Source: Rosa chinensis | Lineage: Eukaryota; Streptophyta; Magnoliopsida; Rosales; Rosaceae | Reading direction: 5' to 3' | Assembly: GCF_002994745.2 (NCBI RefSeq) | Contig: NC_037092.1 | Location: 85,480,824 to 85,544,823 of the forward strand | Length of the DNA stretch: 64,000 nucleotides | Shown here: positions 22,208 to 34,397 of the stretch, piece after piece | How the letters are laid out: each line of letters begins with the position of its first letter | How positions within the stretch are numbered: the first letter of the stretch is position 1 | Notes under the pieces: generated by a model | The model's database searches: none | Seen by the model: only the letters and a program-made list of their open reading frames with translations | Told to the model about the DNA's origin: nothing | Translations under genes and position numbers: made by a program

Positions 22208-23827
22208 TGTTTGGACCCAAAATGAGCATTTTGGCCTGACAAGGCACGTCTTGGAAAAATTGAGCCAATGTCAGTGGCTCAAGCTATATATTGTCGACAA
22301 GTTCGAAATATATTATTTAGAGGCTAAATAAAGCCTACTATGGAGAATTATGCGAGCTGTAAGAAAAGGAAATGATGGAAGCATGGAAATGAAAAGTCAA
22401 CTTAAGCACATTTTCTTACTTCGGCTAGGAGAAACCGAGCTAAACAAGGAAAGAGGGACGGCAGACTAACCAAATGAAATCGAAATGAGCTGAAACTTTC
22501 CAAATTAATACTAGACATCCCAAGGATCATTTCTTATGAAGAGTTCCAGAGATATTTTTGAGTGGAAAGCCTTCAAACAATCAGCCCAATTTTCTACAGA
22601 AGCAAAACTGGAAAACTGGACCTGTAAGAGGTCCAGCAGCATTTCCGGCCCAACCACATGGAAATAAATTCTGAAATTTTACCACAGTAATCTACACTCA
22701 TGGTGGATAATTTCATATGAAGAAGTCGAAGGCTTATACTGAAGTCTTGTTGGAGAAATAATTGAAGGAATAAAGGGGCAGAGACTGACCTAAAACCAGC
22801 TCAATATTCACATGTTCATGTTTCCTACCCACATGAAGAAAGCTAGGTGCTTTTCTTTTTCCTTGGATATATTTTTCTTCTACAATCTCTTTAATAGATC
22901 ATCATCACTTCCATGTTTCTGCACCTTCATGCTTTGCTTTCATTTCATCATTTCTCTATCTTTTCCATATTTTACAAATCACTTTCATACTCCACTTTCA
23001 TTATTTTTCTTCCACTCATCATTTCACTCTTCTTTTTCTTCCCTATATAAACACCTTCTCCTCTCATTCTAACACACACATTCACAACAACAACAACATC
23101 TCTAAGATGATCTAAGTTCTCTCTAGAGCAACCTCTCTAAGAGCAACTCCTCTCCTTCTCTTTCTCTTATCGGTGATCACACTCTAAGTCCTAGTCTCCT
23201 CAGGAGCCGACTATTAGTGCCACCAAACCCTCTGTCAAAGTGCTTCGATCCTAGTCTCCTTGGGAGCCGATTGTAGTACCACGACCAAACACCAACACCA
23301 AGAGACATTCACAACAACAACATCTCTAAGATGATCTAAGTTCTCTCTAGAGCAACTCCTCTCCTTCTCTTTCTCTTACGGTGATCACACTCCTAGTCCT
23401 AGTCTTCTCAGAAGCCGACTTTCAGTGCCACCAAACCCTCTGTCAACGTACTTCGGTCCTAGTCTCCTCGGGTGCCGACGGTAGTGCTGCGACCACAACG
23501 GTTACAGAACCAGCCAAGCAAGGTTAACGCCCTAGCAACCCAGCCAAGCTAAAGTCACGCTTTAGCAAGATCTCAATACTTCCCGGTGATTTCGCGCTGC
23601 TCAATCTACAATATTGAGTATCGATTGTGTGAACAAGAAGAAACTACAGCAAAGTCCTCACCACAAGGCATAAAGAATCTCGCGACGAGGTTGGTGCTCT
23701 CCTCGTCTACAATCGCTCGACAGAAGTCAGGTCAAGGGACACCCCCGACGACCGCACCCGAATTGTGCTAGCACGCCTGCGCATAAAAGAGACTGTTGAC
23801 CAGCTGCTACAAAACTGGAGCCAAACA
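22208..23827 (+). repeat. Right LTR of the gene-carrying element
   Basis: 1620 bp, starting TGTTTGG and ending AAACA, followed by the target duplication CTGTG. It is longer than the left LTR by a 59-bp block (near 23662-23720). TATA box at 23044-23051. Confidence 0.93.
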
Positions 23828-23832
23828 CTGTG

Positions 23833-24266
23833 TGTGAAAGGTTTGAACTTATAATAGCAGTGCCACTATTGTGTTTGAGATGCTCAAGTGAGCTCTCAAA
23901 TAAGAATGGAGCATAGGACCTACCTAGATTCAGAAGAGCCTCTTCACCCAGCTAAACCAACCGTTAATAAACTAAGGGCCTTCCTTTACCCAGCAATGAT
24001 CCTATCTCTAAATCCCCATTGTTAATGTTTCGTTTAAAAAAAAAAAAAACTGCTTTTAGATGAATTTATTTGAAAACAGGGGTCAATTAATGATCAGTTT
24101 GATGGAAAAAAGTTACCAGTAAGCATGACAATATTGAAATGAGCATACTACCACTGTCATGACTAAATGCATTAAACTTGCATTTCGAGTGGCGGACCTT
24201 TGCTTCATGTTCCAGGGACCTTAAGATAAATTAAAATCAGTTTTGCTTTCAGTTTTAAAGGTCTGC
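23833..24266. other. No feature seen between two elements
   Basis: AT-rich sequence without a convincing ORF. It separates the LTR element from the first CACTA transposon. Confidence 0.5.
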
Positions 24267-24295
24267 TAACACTACTACAAAAACATGATTTAAGG

Positions 24296-24780
24296 ACATT
24301 GAAACCGTGTCCTTAAATACATACAAGGACTCTTTAAAAAAGAGTCCTCTATCCGGGAGTCATTGTAAGTCCGAAACAAGGACACCGGAAATGTGTCCTC
24401 TTATCTATACGAGGACACAGTTGATGTGTCCTAATAGCTTTGGACGAGGTGTCCTTATATCCATAAGAGGACACCTAAATTGCATCCTTATATTATGAAA
24501 TAAGTGTCCTTTTTTCTATACGAGGACACACAAATGTGTCCTAAAAGATCTGGAAATGGAGTCCTTAAATGTATGAGAGGACACAAAACCAACACTCCCA
24601 AATGTGTCCTCTATTTTATACAAGAACACATAAATTGTGTCCTAAAAACTCTGAAAATAGAGTCCTTAAATCTATAAGAGGTCACACAAAATACACTATC
24701 AAATGTGTCCTCTTTTCTATATAAGGACACACAAATTATGTACTCGAAGTATTAAATCCGTAAGGGAAACGATCTCATAT
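24296..24780. repeat. CACTA 1 subterminal repeats
   Basis: About a dozen copies of gtgtcct(t/a/c) alternate with (g)aggacac, spaced roughly 25-60 bases apart. They are mirrored near the other end (29500-29620). In CACTA elements such arrays bind the accessory transposition protein. Confidence 0.85.
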
Positions 24781-25147
24781 TATAAAAAGTGCGCGCATAA
24801 CAGCGAGTACACATCAAACAAGTCTATATATATAGAACATTCCTTAATACATGTCTAAGATCCAAAAGAAGTAGCCTGCAAAAACCAAAAGTCCAACATG
24901 GCCAGAATGTTCTACTATGACTAATTTGAAGCTAGCTACATAAGTCAAAGCTAGCTGCTGCTGCTACATATATAACTGAATTCATACCATCCAAAACAAG
25001 TAATACCTGCAAAAACAACAAGTCCAACATCCAGAATTAATGTACTACTACTACTGATCGTAAGACACATAATTCAAAGCTAGTTGTTGCTACATATAAA
25101 ACTCAATTCATACCCAGAAATAAGAAATATACGTACTTGCATATGTG

Positions 25148-26147
25148 CTAGTATTTTACTTCATCTTGGATATATCCATCAACCTGCTCTGCCCACTCTA
25201 CTCGAACTACATCAATCTCCTCTTGAGTGTATGTCTCTTTTCCCTCAAACTGAAATGATCGATCAATAGATATATTTATTACATTATTATATAATGAATA
25301 TTACAATAAAAAGTTTATGACCACATTAAGAATCAACTTGCTAGTAAGCAATCACAATTAATCATAACATGTAAGCAGTACACAAGCATGAGGTACAACT
25401 ATCTCAAAACAACCAGTTGGACCAAAATTGAGGTACAATTAATCAAAGCATGCAAGCAACACTTGGAATTGAGCTAAAACTGATCCAAACAACTAGTACA
25501 CAAAAATGATCGGGCTACAACTAATCAAAACATGCAACCAGTAACAAACTGAGTGTGTCTTTTTCCTTAAACTGAAATGATGAGCATTAGTGAATATTAC
25601 ATTAAACAAAAAAGCAACCCAGTAAGCATGTGCACAACTAATCAAAGACAACAGTACATATAATTGACCTGAAATAACAAATAGAGGAAGATCTATAAGG
25701 CTTTAATGAATGCACTAGTACACACTAAGAAGAATCTGTAAGGGTGTTGGCTTAAAACAGAACATGTAAGGTAGATATTCATTTGTTTGAATTGAGCATA
25801 AGGTACTAACTCTCTGCCACCAGTGTCAACGTTAACAAATAAATCTACTTTATAAGGGAAAATACCTCTAGAGAGCAAAGATAATAACTTGCAAGGCTAG
25901 ACTTAGAACCTGCCACTTAAGTAGCAATAGCATCTCTTAGTCCTGCTGCAATCTAAGGATCACCTGCATACTCCATAAAGACTAATATAAAACCATAATA
26001 TAATGCACATATATGCAATAAACACAGGGATGACCTCTACCTCAAGATGTGACCTTTCTGATTTACCACTTATCGAACTGCTGGTGAATTGAGGAGAATT
26101 AGCAGGAAGTAAAAGATACGCCTGTCCTGGAGCTGGTGCAGCTATAC
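25148..26147 (-). pseudogene. Two exon-like segments of an unassigned gene in CACTA 1
   Basis: An exon at 26147-26041 (GIAAPAPGQAYLLLPANS...) is bounded by ctcag and a gtagag donor. A terminal exon at 25249-25148 (FEGKETYTQEEIDVVRVEW...) follows a tttcag acceptor and ends at TAG. Splice signals and amino-acid composition look genuine. They could be the 3' exons of another captured host gene or remnants of a CACTA accessory gene. I do not recognise the family. Confidence 0.4.
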
Positions 26148-26914
26148 CTGAGAAAACTAAGCAAATCATAATCTTATACATGAATTATATCCAACTGCAC
26201 AAACAATTTAGGTGACTTCCACATGTGCTACCGTACTCTATAATCAGTTGATAACAAATGTCAAAAATGCAGCCTAGCATGCAAAATGATTGCCATAAAT
26301 ATAGAATCTTTAAGAAAGAAGTGTAACAAATTACAATTCAACAATTCTAGTTAAGTAGTTCAATCTACTACATCTTGTAGGTTTGTAGTTGCTTAATCTG
26401 ATTCCCAATATCTTCAATCACGAGTTCAGGTAACCTTGAAACTGCTCATATCCAAAAACTGATGTGAAACTTAAAGCTCACACAAACTTTGCCCTACAAA
26501 CAATGAATTAGTCACTTGAAGATAGGGAAGCAGGGGTCATTACCCACAGAAGAACGAAAAACAACTTAACTAATGAACAAAAAACAGATCAACTACAACT
26601 CTGACCAGAAACCAAAACAAAAATAAAAACCTAACCTAAACTACTCTAATTTCAATGAAATGTTATAGGCATTACGATAACACACTAAACCGGATACAAA
26701 GTATAAAGCAAAAAGCAGGTTTCAGTGTTGAAAGATGCATAAATGGATAAAGGAGGGTAATAATATAGTGCAAGACACATCTACTTGGGAGGTTTGGATA
26801 TTCAACATTGTATTAGGTCAAATTATATTCGAGTCTAGGAAATAGACGACACAGTTTTCTATTTGGAGATAAATTTTTCAAACATAAGAGAAGAGTCATT
26901 TTAATAAAGCTTAC

Positions 26915-27621
26915 CTGGTCCATAATCCCGTTTCACTATGCCGTAAGCTTATACAATGGTCACATCGCGAGTACCACAAAGCAGCTTGCCGCTGAGCCTC
27001 CTCAGGAGCAATGAGATTGGTCTTCCTTATGATAACATCCTCACCCTAAGGTGATTATAAAAAAGAAAGTTGGTTAGAAAATATAGTTTAAGGTACCAGG
27101 TAAGAAAGTAAACAAATTCCCATGTACTTACAGGAGGTGCAAGACCATCATCATCCAATTTATCATAAGAACCATGTCACATACCCTGAAAGCCGTATCA
27201 AATCTTAGAATGGCGTCCAGCAATAACATAAGCAGTAGTAGCAAAAACATAAAGTACTCCAAAAACAAATTTTCACCATCGTATTTGCTCTGTCTAGATG
27301 TCCAAAGAAAAGAAATGAGAAACTAAAAGAAAGAGAGATATTTACAATTCCAGCTGGAAGTTGCCTGAAGGGAAGATGCTCCATGGCTCGTGTAGTGACA
27401 AGCGGCTTCTGAGGCTAGGGTAGTACTGAACATGAGCCAGTGTACCGTGAGTGGACCAACAAGGTGAGTTAAATTTTTTTTTTTCTAGTCAACTGTAACA
27501 TACAACAACATGCAATACATAATTTACAATGACAAGAACCAAAGCACACCATTCGGAACTGATAGTTAGTGACTTAAATTCCCATAGCTTGTTTTCCCAT
27601 GGCGGATTGATATGTATTACG
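26915..27621 (-). pseudogene. RPB2: Captured fragment of RNA polymerase II subunit RPB2
   Basis: Four exon pieces lie in the order of the RPB2 gene, separated by intron-like sequence. (1) 27621-27551 reads RNTYQSAMGKQAMGI, a TAA, then VTNYQFRM. (2) About 27435-27357 reads QKPLVTTRAMEHLPFRQLPA after a small frameshift. (3) 27185-27132 reads HGSYDKLDDDGLAPP with a TGA where an Arg is expected, then a gtaagt donor. (4) About 27047-26915 reads GEDVIIRKT, EEAQRQAA and SLRHSETG, ending at a gtaagc donor. These are highly conserved blocks of the second-largest Pol II subunit. Introns are kept, so capture was from genomic DNA. Stops and frameshifts make it non-functional as a protein. Confidence 0.88.
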
Positions 27622-28319
27622 TGGACTGTTTACCCAAAAAAAAAAAGGGTCTTTCATTAGGAGCAACCAAACAAAATAACAGATGGTACAAATTAGTATA
27701 ACATGTAAACCAGTAAAAGAAAATATACCTAATTATGATTAGGAAATGGTATACTTGATGCTCAAACACCCAATATAAGTGACGGGTGAATTTCACAATG
27801 TGTAAGTGTCCTATGTTGAAGACCATGCAATGAAATAGTATAAAAGCTTCAAATTAATGAAGACCATGCATATCAACCTCGTCTTTTGATCTCCCAAACA
27901 AAATGGAATCAGACTAAATGCAATTATTGGTTTTGTTCAAAGAAGATTAATGCAAGGAATTGTTATTACATTGTTGAATGGTGTGAAACTGAATCAAGAT
28001 GTCAAAGTCATGTCATCATGTCCAGCATAAAATGGTAGTCCTATGTTGACATAACATCAGAATCAAACTATACTGAAATGAGAACTGAAGTGGCAATCAA
28101 AGACATAAGCTGGCAACAATAGCTCAACATATTATATTAACTTTGAAGTTTTGGGACTAAGGCACAGAACAAACTTTTTAACTATCTGAAACATATTTTA
28201 CGCAAACCATTCATATATGAATATCTTACAACAAGAGATAACGGCATCCAAACAACTTAAACCGCCATACTCACAGATAAAAAAAAAATATTTGTCGGAG
28301 AAAAAATAGAACTTACTTC

Positions 28320-29129
28320 CTTGTCTCGAGACACTGGCAATCCATCAAAAAATCCCATATTGAGCTTTCACCTTAACAAATGCTGAAACTACTAACAAAA
28401 AACAGATAAAAACAAAATTATATTGGCCTCCAAAAGTGGGAACAAACAAAAACAGATCCTTTTATCAGCCAATCGTAAAGTAACCATCACCATTAGATTT
28501 CCAAAAGTTCTTAGTTATTAAACTAATGTTAAACTCCTACAAACCAAGCCTCTTTTAATTCAGGAAAAGGAAAACAGGCAATGTGATACCTTACTGCAGC
28601 CTATGTAATCATCAATGATGACTAGTGGCTTTCCTTCAGACCCAACCCCCTTTGATTCCGTAAGAGGTAATTCAAAACTCTGAAAAGAAGAGAAAAAAAA
28701 AAAAGAAGGTTAACTAAATACAAATTCAGATTATTGATACGATACAATTTCTGAAAGTGGTAATGTGATAACTTGACAGAGCCTAGCTATAAAATCATTA
28801 ACAATGACTGGTGGCTTTCTTTCAAACCAAACCCACTTTTAATTTTAAAACAAGGAAATCCAAAATTCAAAGTACCGATAATCTGTCTTCACTACCTCTA
28901 TGGAGGCAGATGAGAAGTAATCCTGCTGAATAGCATCAAGAAGCCCTTCCTCAGATACTTTAGGCTCCACCGAAGTTTTCACAGGTACACCATTGCCAAA
29001 GTCCAGAGTACAAAACAATAGCTGGAAGTCACCAAATACAGAACATTGAACCCAACAGTAGCAAAACCAAACACAAAACAAAACCAAAAGAAATTTGGGA
29101 TCGAGTAACCTCTGATCGTATAACCTCAC
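28320..29129 (-). other. Further exon-like segments in CACTA 1, family unknown
   Basis: The segments are NMGFFDGLPVSRDKE (about 28370-28320), SFELPLTESKGVGSEGKPLV (about 28685-28600, with a ttcag acceptor and an aag|gtatca donor) and VSEEGLLDAIQQDYFSSAS (about 28955-28900). They look like exons, but they match no part of RPB2 that I know. They are possibly a third captured source. Confidence 0.3.
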
Positions 29130-29857
29130 CTTGAATTGAAATTCTTGTCAGAATTTGTCGACCCAGAGTATATCTCACACCGAGTAACCTCACTACGAGT
29201 TTAACTGACTCAAATAGTCACCGCCGCCTCCACCGAATCGAAACAGATCGAATCTGTTTTCAGCTCCAGTTTCTTTCCTTTTTTCTATTACAACTAAAAA
29301 CTGAAAAGAGAGTGAATGAAACATCTTTTCTCTAATTGGTGAGGTTTTCAATTGAAGACGGAAGCCGAAAATGGAGAAGGAGGGAAGTCGAAAATGGAGA
29401 AGGAGGGAAGTGAAATTTCGGGAGGGAGTCGAAAACGCCAAGTACTGCAGCTCTGCCTTTTTTTATTTCAATTGGATTTCAAATTTAGAGCCCAATAGTA
29501 GGACACGACATAAATGGTTTAGGGTGTCGTTAAAAACTGTCCACCCGCTAAAAAAGGCTCAATTTGAAGCCGTGTGTCCTTAAAAACTTTCAAGGACTCC
29601 ACATAAATTATGTGTCCTTGTATGTGTTTTTTCTAGTAGTGTAACAAGAAAAGAAAAAACAAAAAGAATTTATGTTACTGTTGCTACTAGGAATCTGTTA
29701 AAGGGTTGCAAGTTGTGTCACTCTGTTGTGACTATTTCAGTCTCCAACAACAAAAGGCTACCTCCAAACTGACCCTCTCCTTACAACACAGCAAGAGTAG
29801 TAGGGGAAATAAACTGCTTGAAGGTGGTTGTAGGTCATGTGCTATCTCTCATTATTG

Positions 29858-30612
29858 AAGAAAGTGATAGTATGATAAAGTGGTTGACATTTGAGCAAAG
29901 TGTCTTATATATATCAGACAGATAGTCAATTGTAACTATAGTGATCGTATATATCTGGAGTGAAACTAATTCAAAGAATGAATGATTGTTATACATTTGA
30001 GTTTGGTTTGGATAGTAGGGATTGCAGATATGAGCAATTTTCAATGAAATGATTTTATCAATTTTGGTAACTTAAAAACTTTTATCAATTATTATTTTGT
30101 TATATCCTCTTTAGCCTAAGTTTGGTAAGAAATCTAATGTATGAGTAATTTTGAGATTACATGAACAATTAAATCAGATTTATTTCACAATTGCTTGCAA
30201 TAGTCTCTATACACAAACATTTTTCATTATAAAATGTTTGTATTATGCTGATTGGTCCTTTTTTTTTCCAGTATTGTTGTAATAATTAGATTCAATTGAT
30301 AATCTGTTTCCACATTTGTACTTCATAACATCAGTATAGCTGAAATTGAAATAGAAATGAAATATTGATAGATTATTAATTACCAAAGGTATTCTAGCAA
30401 CTGTTCATTCAACTGTTCCTCAACACTGTTTATTAAAGTTGTGGTCTTTGGATGGGAATTGGGGGTTTCGGATTTCTAGGTTTTTCCATTGGTTTTTTTT
30501 TTTTTTGGTGAAATTGGGTTTTCTGTTTGGTTTGTTTGATCCTCGATTGTGAAATTGGGTTTTGTGTTTGGTTTGTTTGATCCGTGGGTGCTTGGTAGAG
30601 TAGTGGCTCTTG
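29858..30612 (+). repeat. Dispersed repeat block A, copy 2
   Basis: Nearly identical to 2415-3168. It starts about 215 bases after the end of CACTA 1. Confidence 0.85.
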
Positions 30613-30622
30613 TTTGATCCGT

Positions 30623-31282
30623 GAGTATTCTGTGCCTTTTCTCATTTAAGTATATTTCTCGCTTTAAAATAGGACAAGTGGAAGTTATTTGTGACTTTCT
30701 GAGAATGTGATTTGAAATTCTTTCTGGGTGTTGTATTTGATGGGTGAAGGATTGGAATAGTTGATGATAAGAAATGAGGTTTTGAATCATTTTGTGATTG
30801 CTCTTGATGAGCCGCCATTTTATTTTCCAGATTCTAGGAACAGTTTGCAGCCACATTCTTCAGTTGTCTTGCATTCTGGTATGGATTTTGTAACAGTTCG
30901 AATTGTGTCTATATTTAGCAGATTATGAATATGCAAATGATTGTGCTCTCTTTCTTCAGTTTCTCTTTTTGTTTGATCCATTTTTCTTATATCTGAGAAT
31001 AATATGATTGATCCTAAGATTTTGGTTGTAAATGTGTGTTTAAATATATAGTGGATGAGCTTTGCATTTCTGATTTTCACTCACTGTGATATACTTTTCA
31101 GGCCATTTTCACATGCCTGCAGTTTTTTCTTTCTTTATATCAAAATCGCATCTGCAGTTATAACTGAATAGTTTATTTGTAAACTTGAATTTTTACTATA
31201 TACTAAAGCTCCTGCACTATTCATTTTACTGTTCCAACTATAACTCAAAGCAGTATTGTACTTCAGTTTTTCTGTTGTTTTA
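30623..31282 (+). repeat. Dispersed repeat block C, copy 1
   Basis: It matches 32812-33471 (gagtattctgtgccttttctc to ttttctgttgtttta). It contains tttttactatatactaaagc at about 31189, followed by actattcattttactgttcc, which resembles a Helitron 5' end. Confidence 0.85.
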
Positions 31283-31694
31283 TGTACTGAGTCGATGAAG
31301 AATTGGACAGCCTTCCCTTCCGCTTTGCTACTACCTATATATACTGGCCTCTGTTGCCATTCTAGATAATCAATGAAATATAAAACTTTTCCAATTTCTT
31401 TCAATTTTCTTCTACTTTCTGAACTTTTCCAGTTCTAGGTACTTATTAGTCAATCCAATTGAATCCGATAATTTCAAGCTAGGGTTCCAAAGTTTGAACC
31501 TTTAATCCGGTAATTCTCTCACCTAATTCTCAAGTCTGATTGCATCTGAATCTGAATATTGTCTCGATTCGTCTGGGCTCGGTTATTCTGGGTTTTGTTT
31601 AAAGTTGGTGGTCTTTGCAGGAGATTGGGGGTTTCGAATTTCTGAAATATTGTCTCGATTCAATTTTTCTGGGCTCGGTTATTGTAGGTTTTGT
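31283..31694 (+). other. Spacer with similarity to 1927-2062; no gene
   Basis: A diverged copy of the block at about 1927-2060 lies at 31449-31690, with internal repetition of gggctcggttatt. No coding sequence is supported. Confidence 0.5.
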
Positions 31695-32662
31695 TTAAAG
31701 TTGTGGTCTTTGGATGGGAATTGGGGGTTTCGGATTTCTGGGTTTTTCCATTGGTTTTTTTTTTTTGTGAAATTGGGTTTTCTGTTCAGTTTGTTTGATC
31801 CTCGATTGTGAAATTGGGTTTTGTGTTTGGTTTGTTTGATCCGTGGGTGCTTGGTAGAGTAGTGGCTCTTGCTTGCAATTCATCGTTTTACACCCCTTTT
31901 CTTTCTGGATTTCTATATGTTGGTTGAAAAGAGACATTAGGTTGTTGAGTTGAGTTGAGTTGTTTTGTTCTGTATCGTTATGGAAGTTTGTTAAATTAAG
32001 GCTGTTCAATTGCAATGGGCATTTTTATTGGATTATATTTCTTTCTATTTTTTTTAATTTTATTTCTCAGACATTAGATAGTGGCTTCCTTGATTGGATG
32101 AATTTTTGTATGTCTTCCTTGATTTGATATGATTATACTTGAAGTGCTGGTGTGAAATTAGAATGTGTGCTGCTGCTATCTGTTTTTGTTTGATTTTTTT
32201 TTTTTTGTTGGTCTGTTGATTTTGAAGTTTTTGCTTGAGGTAACTTTTCTTTGTTGTTTTCTTTGTTCAGTGTTCTTAACAAGTTTGATTAGTCTTTTGG
32301 TGGTGAGTGTTTTTTTTCCCTCTTTTTTTGAAAGTAAGCTGTTGGAGCTTGGTTTTCTTAGAGAGGTTTTGGGTTTGGTTTCGTAATTATCGTGCTCTGA
32401 ACCATATTTAATAGTGGATTCTGAGTAAGTGGGGATCAATAAGATGTGATCTTCAATAGCTAAAGCATTAAGAGTAATCTTAAATAGTATAAGTGAAAAT
32501 TGGCTGTCAGCTTTATTTAAAACAACAGAGAGAACAATTTCTGTTTTATGGGAATTTGTGACTAAAGACAATGTTGGGAATTTCTGATGTTAGAACTAAT
32601 TTTGTTTTATCTCTAAATAACTTTTGATTTTCCATAATTTGCAGTCTTTGTAAAGTCTGAGA
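31695..32662 (+). repeat. Dispersed repeat block B, copy 2
   Basis: It matches 2991-3958 from ttaaagttgtggtctttgg to taaagtctgag. Differences are sparse substitutions and homopolymer length changes. Confidence 0.85.
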
Positions 32663-32811
32663 CATTCAAATAGGAAAGGGAAGAAGGGAAATCAGTTTCA
32701 TCTCGAATTTCATAGGTGAGACTTCAATCTTTTATTCTGTGCCTTTTCTCATTTAAGTATATTTCTCGCTTTCAAATATGATCAAGTAGCTGGTCCTGTG
32801 TTTGGTTGATT

Positions 32812-33471
32812 GAGTATTCTGTGCCTTTTCTCATTTAAGTATATTTCTCACTTTAAAATAGGACAAGTGGAAGTTATTTGTGACTTTCTGAGAATGTGAT
32901 TTGAAATTCTTTCTGGGTGCTGTATTTGATGGGTGAAGGATTGGAATAGTTGATGATAAGAAATGAGGTTTTGAATCATTTTGTGATTGTTCTTGATGAG
33001 CCGCCATTTTATTTTCCAGATTCTAGGAACAGTTTGCAGCCACATTCTTCAGTTGTCTTGCATTCAGGTATGGATTTTGTAACAGTTTGAATTGTGTCTA
33101 TATTTAGCAGATTATGAATATGCAAATGATTGTGCTCTCTTTCTTCAGTTTCTCTTTTTGTTTGATCCCTTTTTCTTATATATGAGAATAATATGATTGA
33201 TCCTAAGATTTTGGTTGTAAATGTGTGTTTAAATATATAGTGGATGAGCTTTGGATTTCTGATTTTCACTCACTGTGATATACTTTTCAGGTCATTTTCA
33301 CATGCCTGCAGTTTTTTCTTTCTTTATATCAAAATCGCATCTGCAGTTATAACTGAATAGTTTATTTGTAAACTTGAATTTTTACTATATACTAAAGCTC
33401 CTGCACTATTCATTTTACTATTCCAACTATAACTCAAAGCAGTACTGTACTTCAGTTTTTCTGTTGTTTTA
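32812..33471 (+). repeat. Dispersed repeat block C, copy 2
   Basis: It matches 30623-31282. A further partial copy of its first bases (tattctgtgccttttctcat) starts near 32734. It ends where the Helitron-specific sequence begins. Confidence 0.85.
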
Positions 33472-33648
33472 AGTGGTCTGAATTAACATTCTTTCATTTG
33501 ATCGTTTTTCCCCATTTCTACCACTATATATCCTGAAAGAAATATATATCACGGTTTATTAGACATGATCTATATCTTGGAATCCAGGACCTGGATTCTA
33601 TGTATTCCCAAAAAATCAGTGTTTGTTTTCTTCACAACTTATGCAGCG

Positions 33649-34330
33649 ATGGAATCAAGACCTAGAAAAGTCAAGGGAAGAAGTGATGAAATTAAGTCAA
33701 GAAGGTGGAAACAAGGTGAGTACAGATTGTCACTTTGTCAGCTTTAACATGTTGATTTGAACAAGTATCTTTACCAGAATCTGATTTGTATTTAGAAATT
33801 TGAAGTGAGTAATATTGTTTAAATTTCGTTTGTAGTATCTCAGCCGATAGTGGCAACAGATAATGAAGCTCTGGAGATGACGAATGAAGATATGAGCATA
33901 TTGGAACATCGAGATAAACGGATTAGAACCAATCGACAAATTCCTACTGTTATTGTGAATCAACCTCTCTCTCTTGATGAACATTCAAGTAACAATAATA
34001 CAGTTGAAATTAGTAATATAATATTTTACATAATATTAAAATCATTGAGTAGTATATACATAGTTTTTAATTAGCTCTTTCAATGTTTATATGCAGTTGT
34101 ACCTGAACATGTGGTGAATAGTAATTCCTTGCAATTTGCAGAGAGTGCTGACATCAGAGGTATATCTATTTCTACATAATAACAATTAAAGAATTGTTGT
34201 TTTAATGAACAATGTAATTTATTTATTTTTATTTATTTTTTTCAAAATGTACACAGGTGAATGTTCTCAGTCTTTTGGTCAAGCATTATATCAAAGAACT
34301 AAACAAGGTTGTTACTTTAAAATCTTATTT
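33649..34330 (+). pseudogene. Helitron Rep-helicase N-terminal exons
   Basis: ATG at 33649 gives MESRPRKVKGRSDEIKSRRW, then a gtgagt donor at about 33716. Further short exon-like segments follow (ATDNEALEMTNEDMSILEHR around 33851, VVPEHVVNSNSLQFAESAD around 34097, ECSQSFGQALYQRTKQG around 34259), with intron-like AT-rich gaps. The basic, low-complexity start and small exons are typical of plant Helitron proteins. Exon limits are approximate. Confidence 0.5.
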
Positions 34331-34397
34331 GACATGGTTTAAAAAATTAGAAGTTACATAAATTATTTAACAAGAAATTATTTTTTTGTTTTCAGGA

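Larger units (their letters stand above)
12221..23827 (+). mobile_element. 11.6-kb non-autonomous LTR retroelement carrying captured genes
   Basis: The ends are two 1.56-1.62 kb LTRs (TGTTTGG...AAACA), flanked by a perfect 5-bp target duplication CTGTG at 12216-12220 and 23828-23832. A primer-binding region follows the left LTR and a polypurine tract (ctggggggcaa) precedes the right LTR. No protease, RT, RNase H or integrase can be found, so it must be moved in trans. Cargo: a plus-strand ORF in the gag position, a minus-strand WUSCHEL-like homeobox ORF and a minus-strand PMD pseudogene. I count roughly two dozen LTR substitutions by eye (about 1.5%) plus one 59-bp block present only in the right LTR, so insertion was fairly recent. 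It fits the large retrotransposon derivative (LARD) class; some plant Gypsy (Tat-lineage) elements are known to carry antisense PMD ORFs, which may indicate the parent family. Confidence 0.93.
24270..29641 (-). mobile_element. CACTA transposon 1 (non-autonomous, gene-carrying)
   Basis: The 5' end is CACTACTACAAAAAC and the 3' end is the inverse of CACTACTAGAAAAAAC. The flanking 3-bp target duplication is TAA (24267-24269 and 29642-29644). Subterminal arrays of gtgtcctt / gaggacac occur at both ends. I see no TNP2-type transposase. Inside are exon-like segments on the minus strand, the clearest being RPB2. It therefore fits a Pack-CACTA: a transposon that has picked up host gene DNA and depends on a transposase made elsewhere. 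Confidence 0.92.

Noticed and set aside
24296..24780. Regularly spaced short repeats that look like a CRISPR array
   Set aside because: The spacing is irregular, the repeats occur in both orientations, and they sit at the ends of a CACTA element in a plant genome; they are subterminal repeats.
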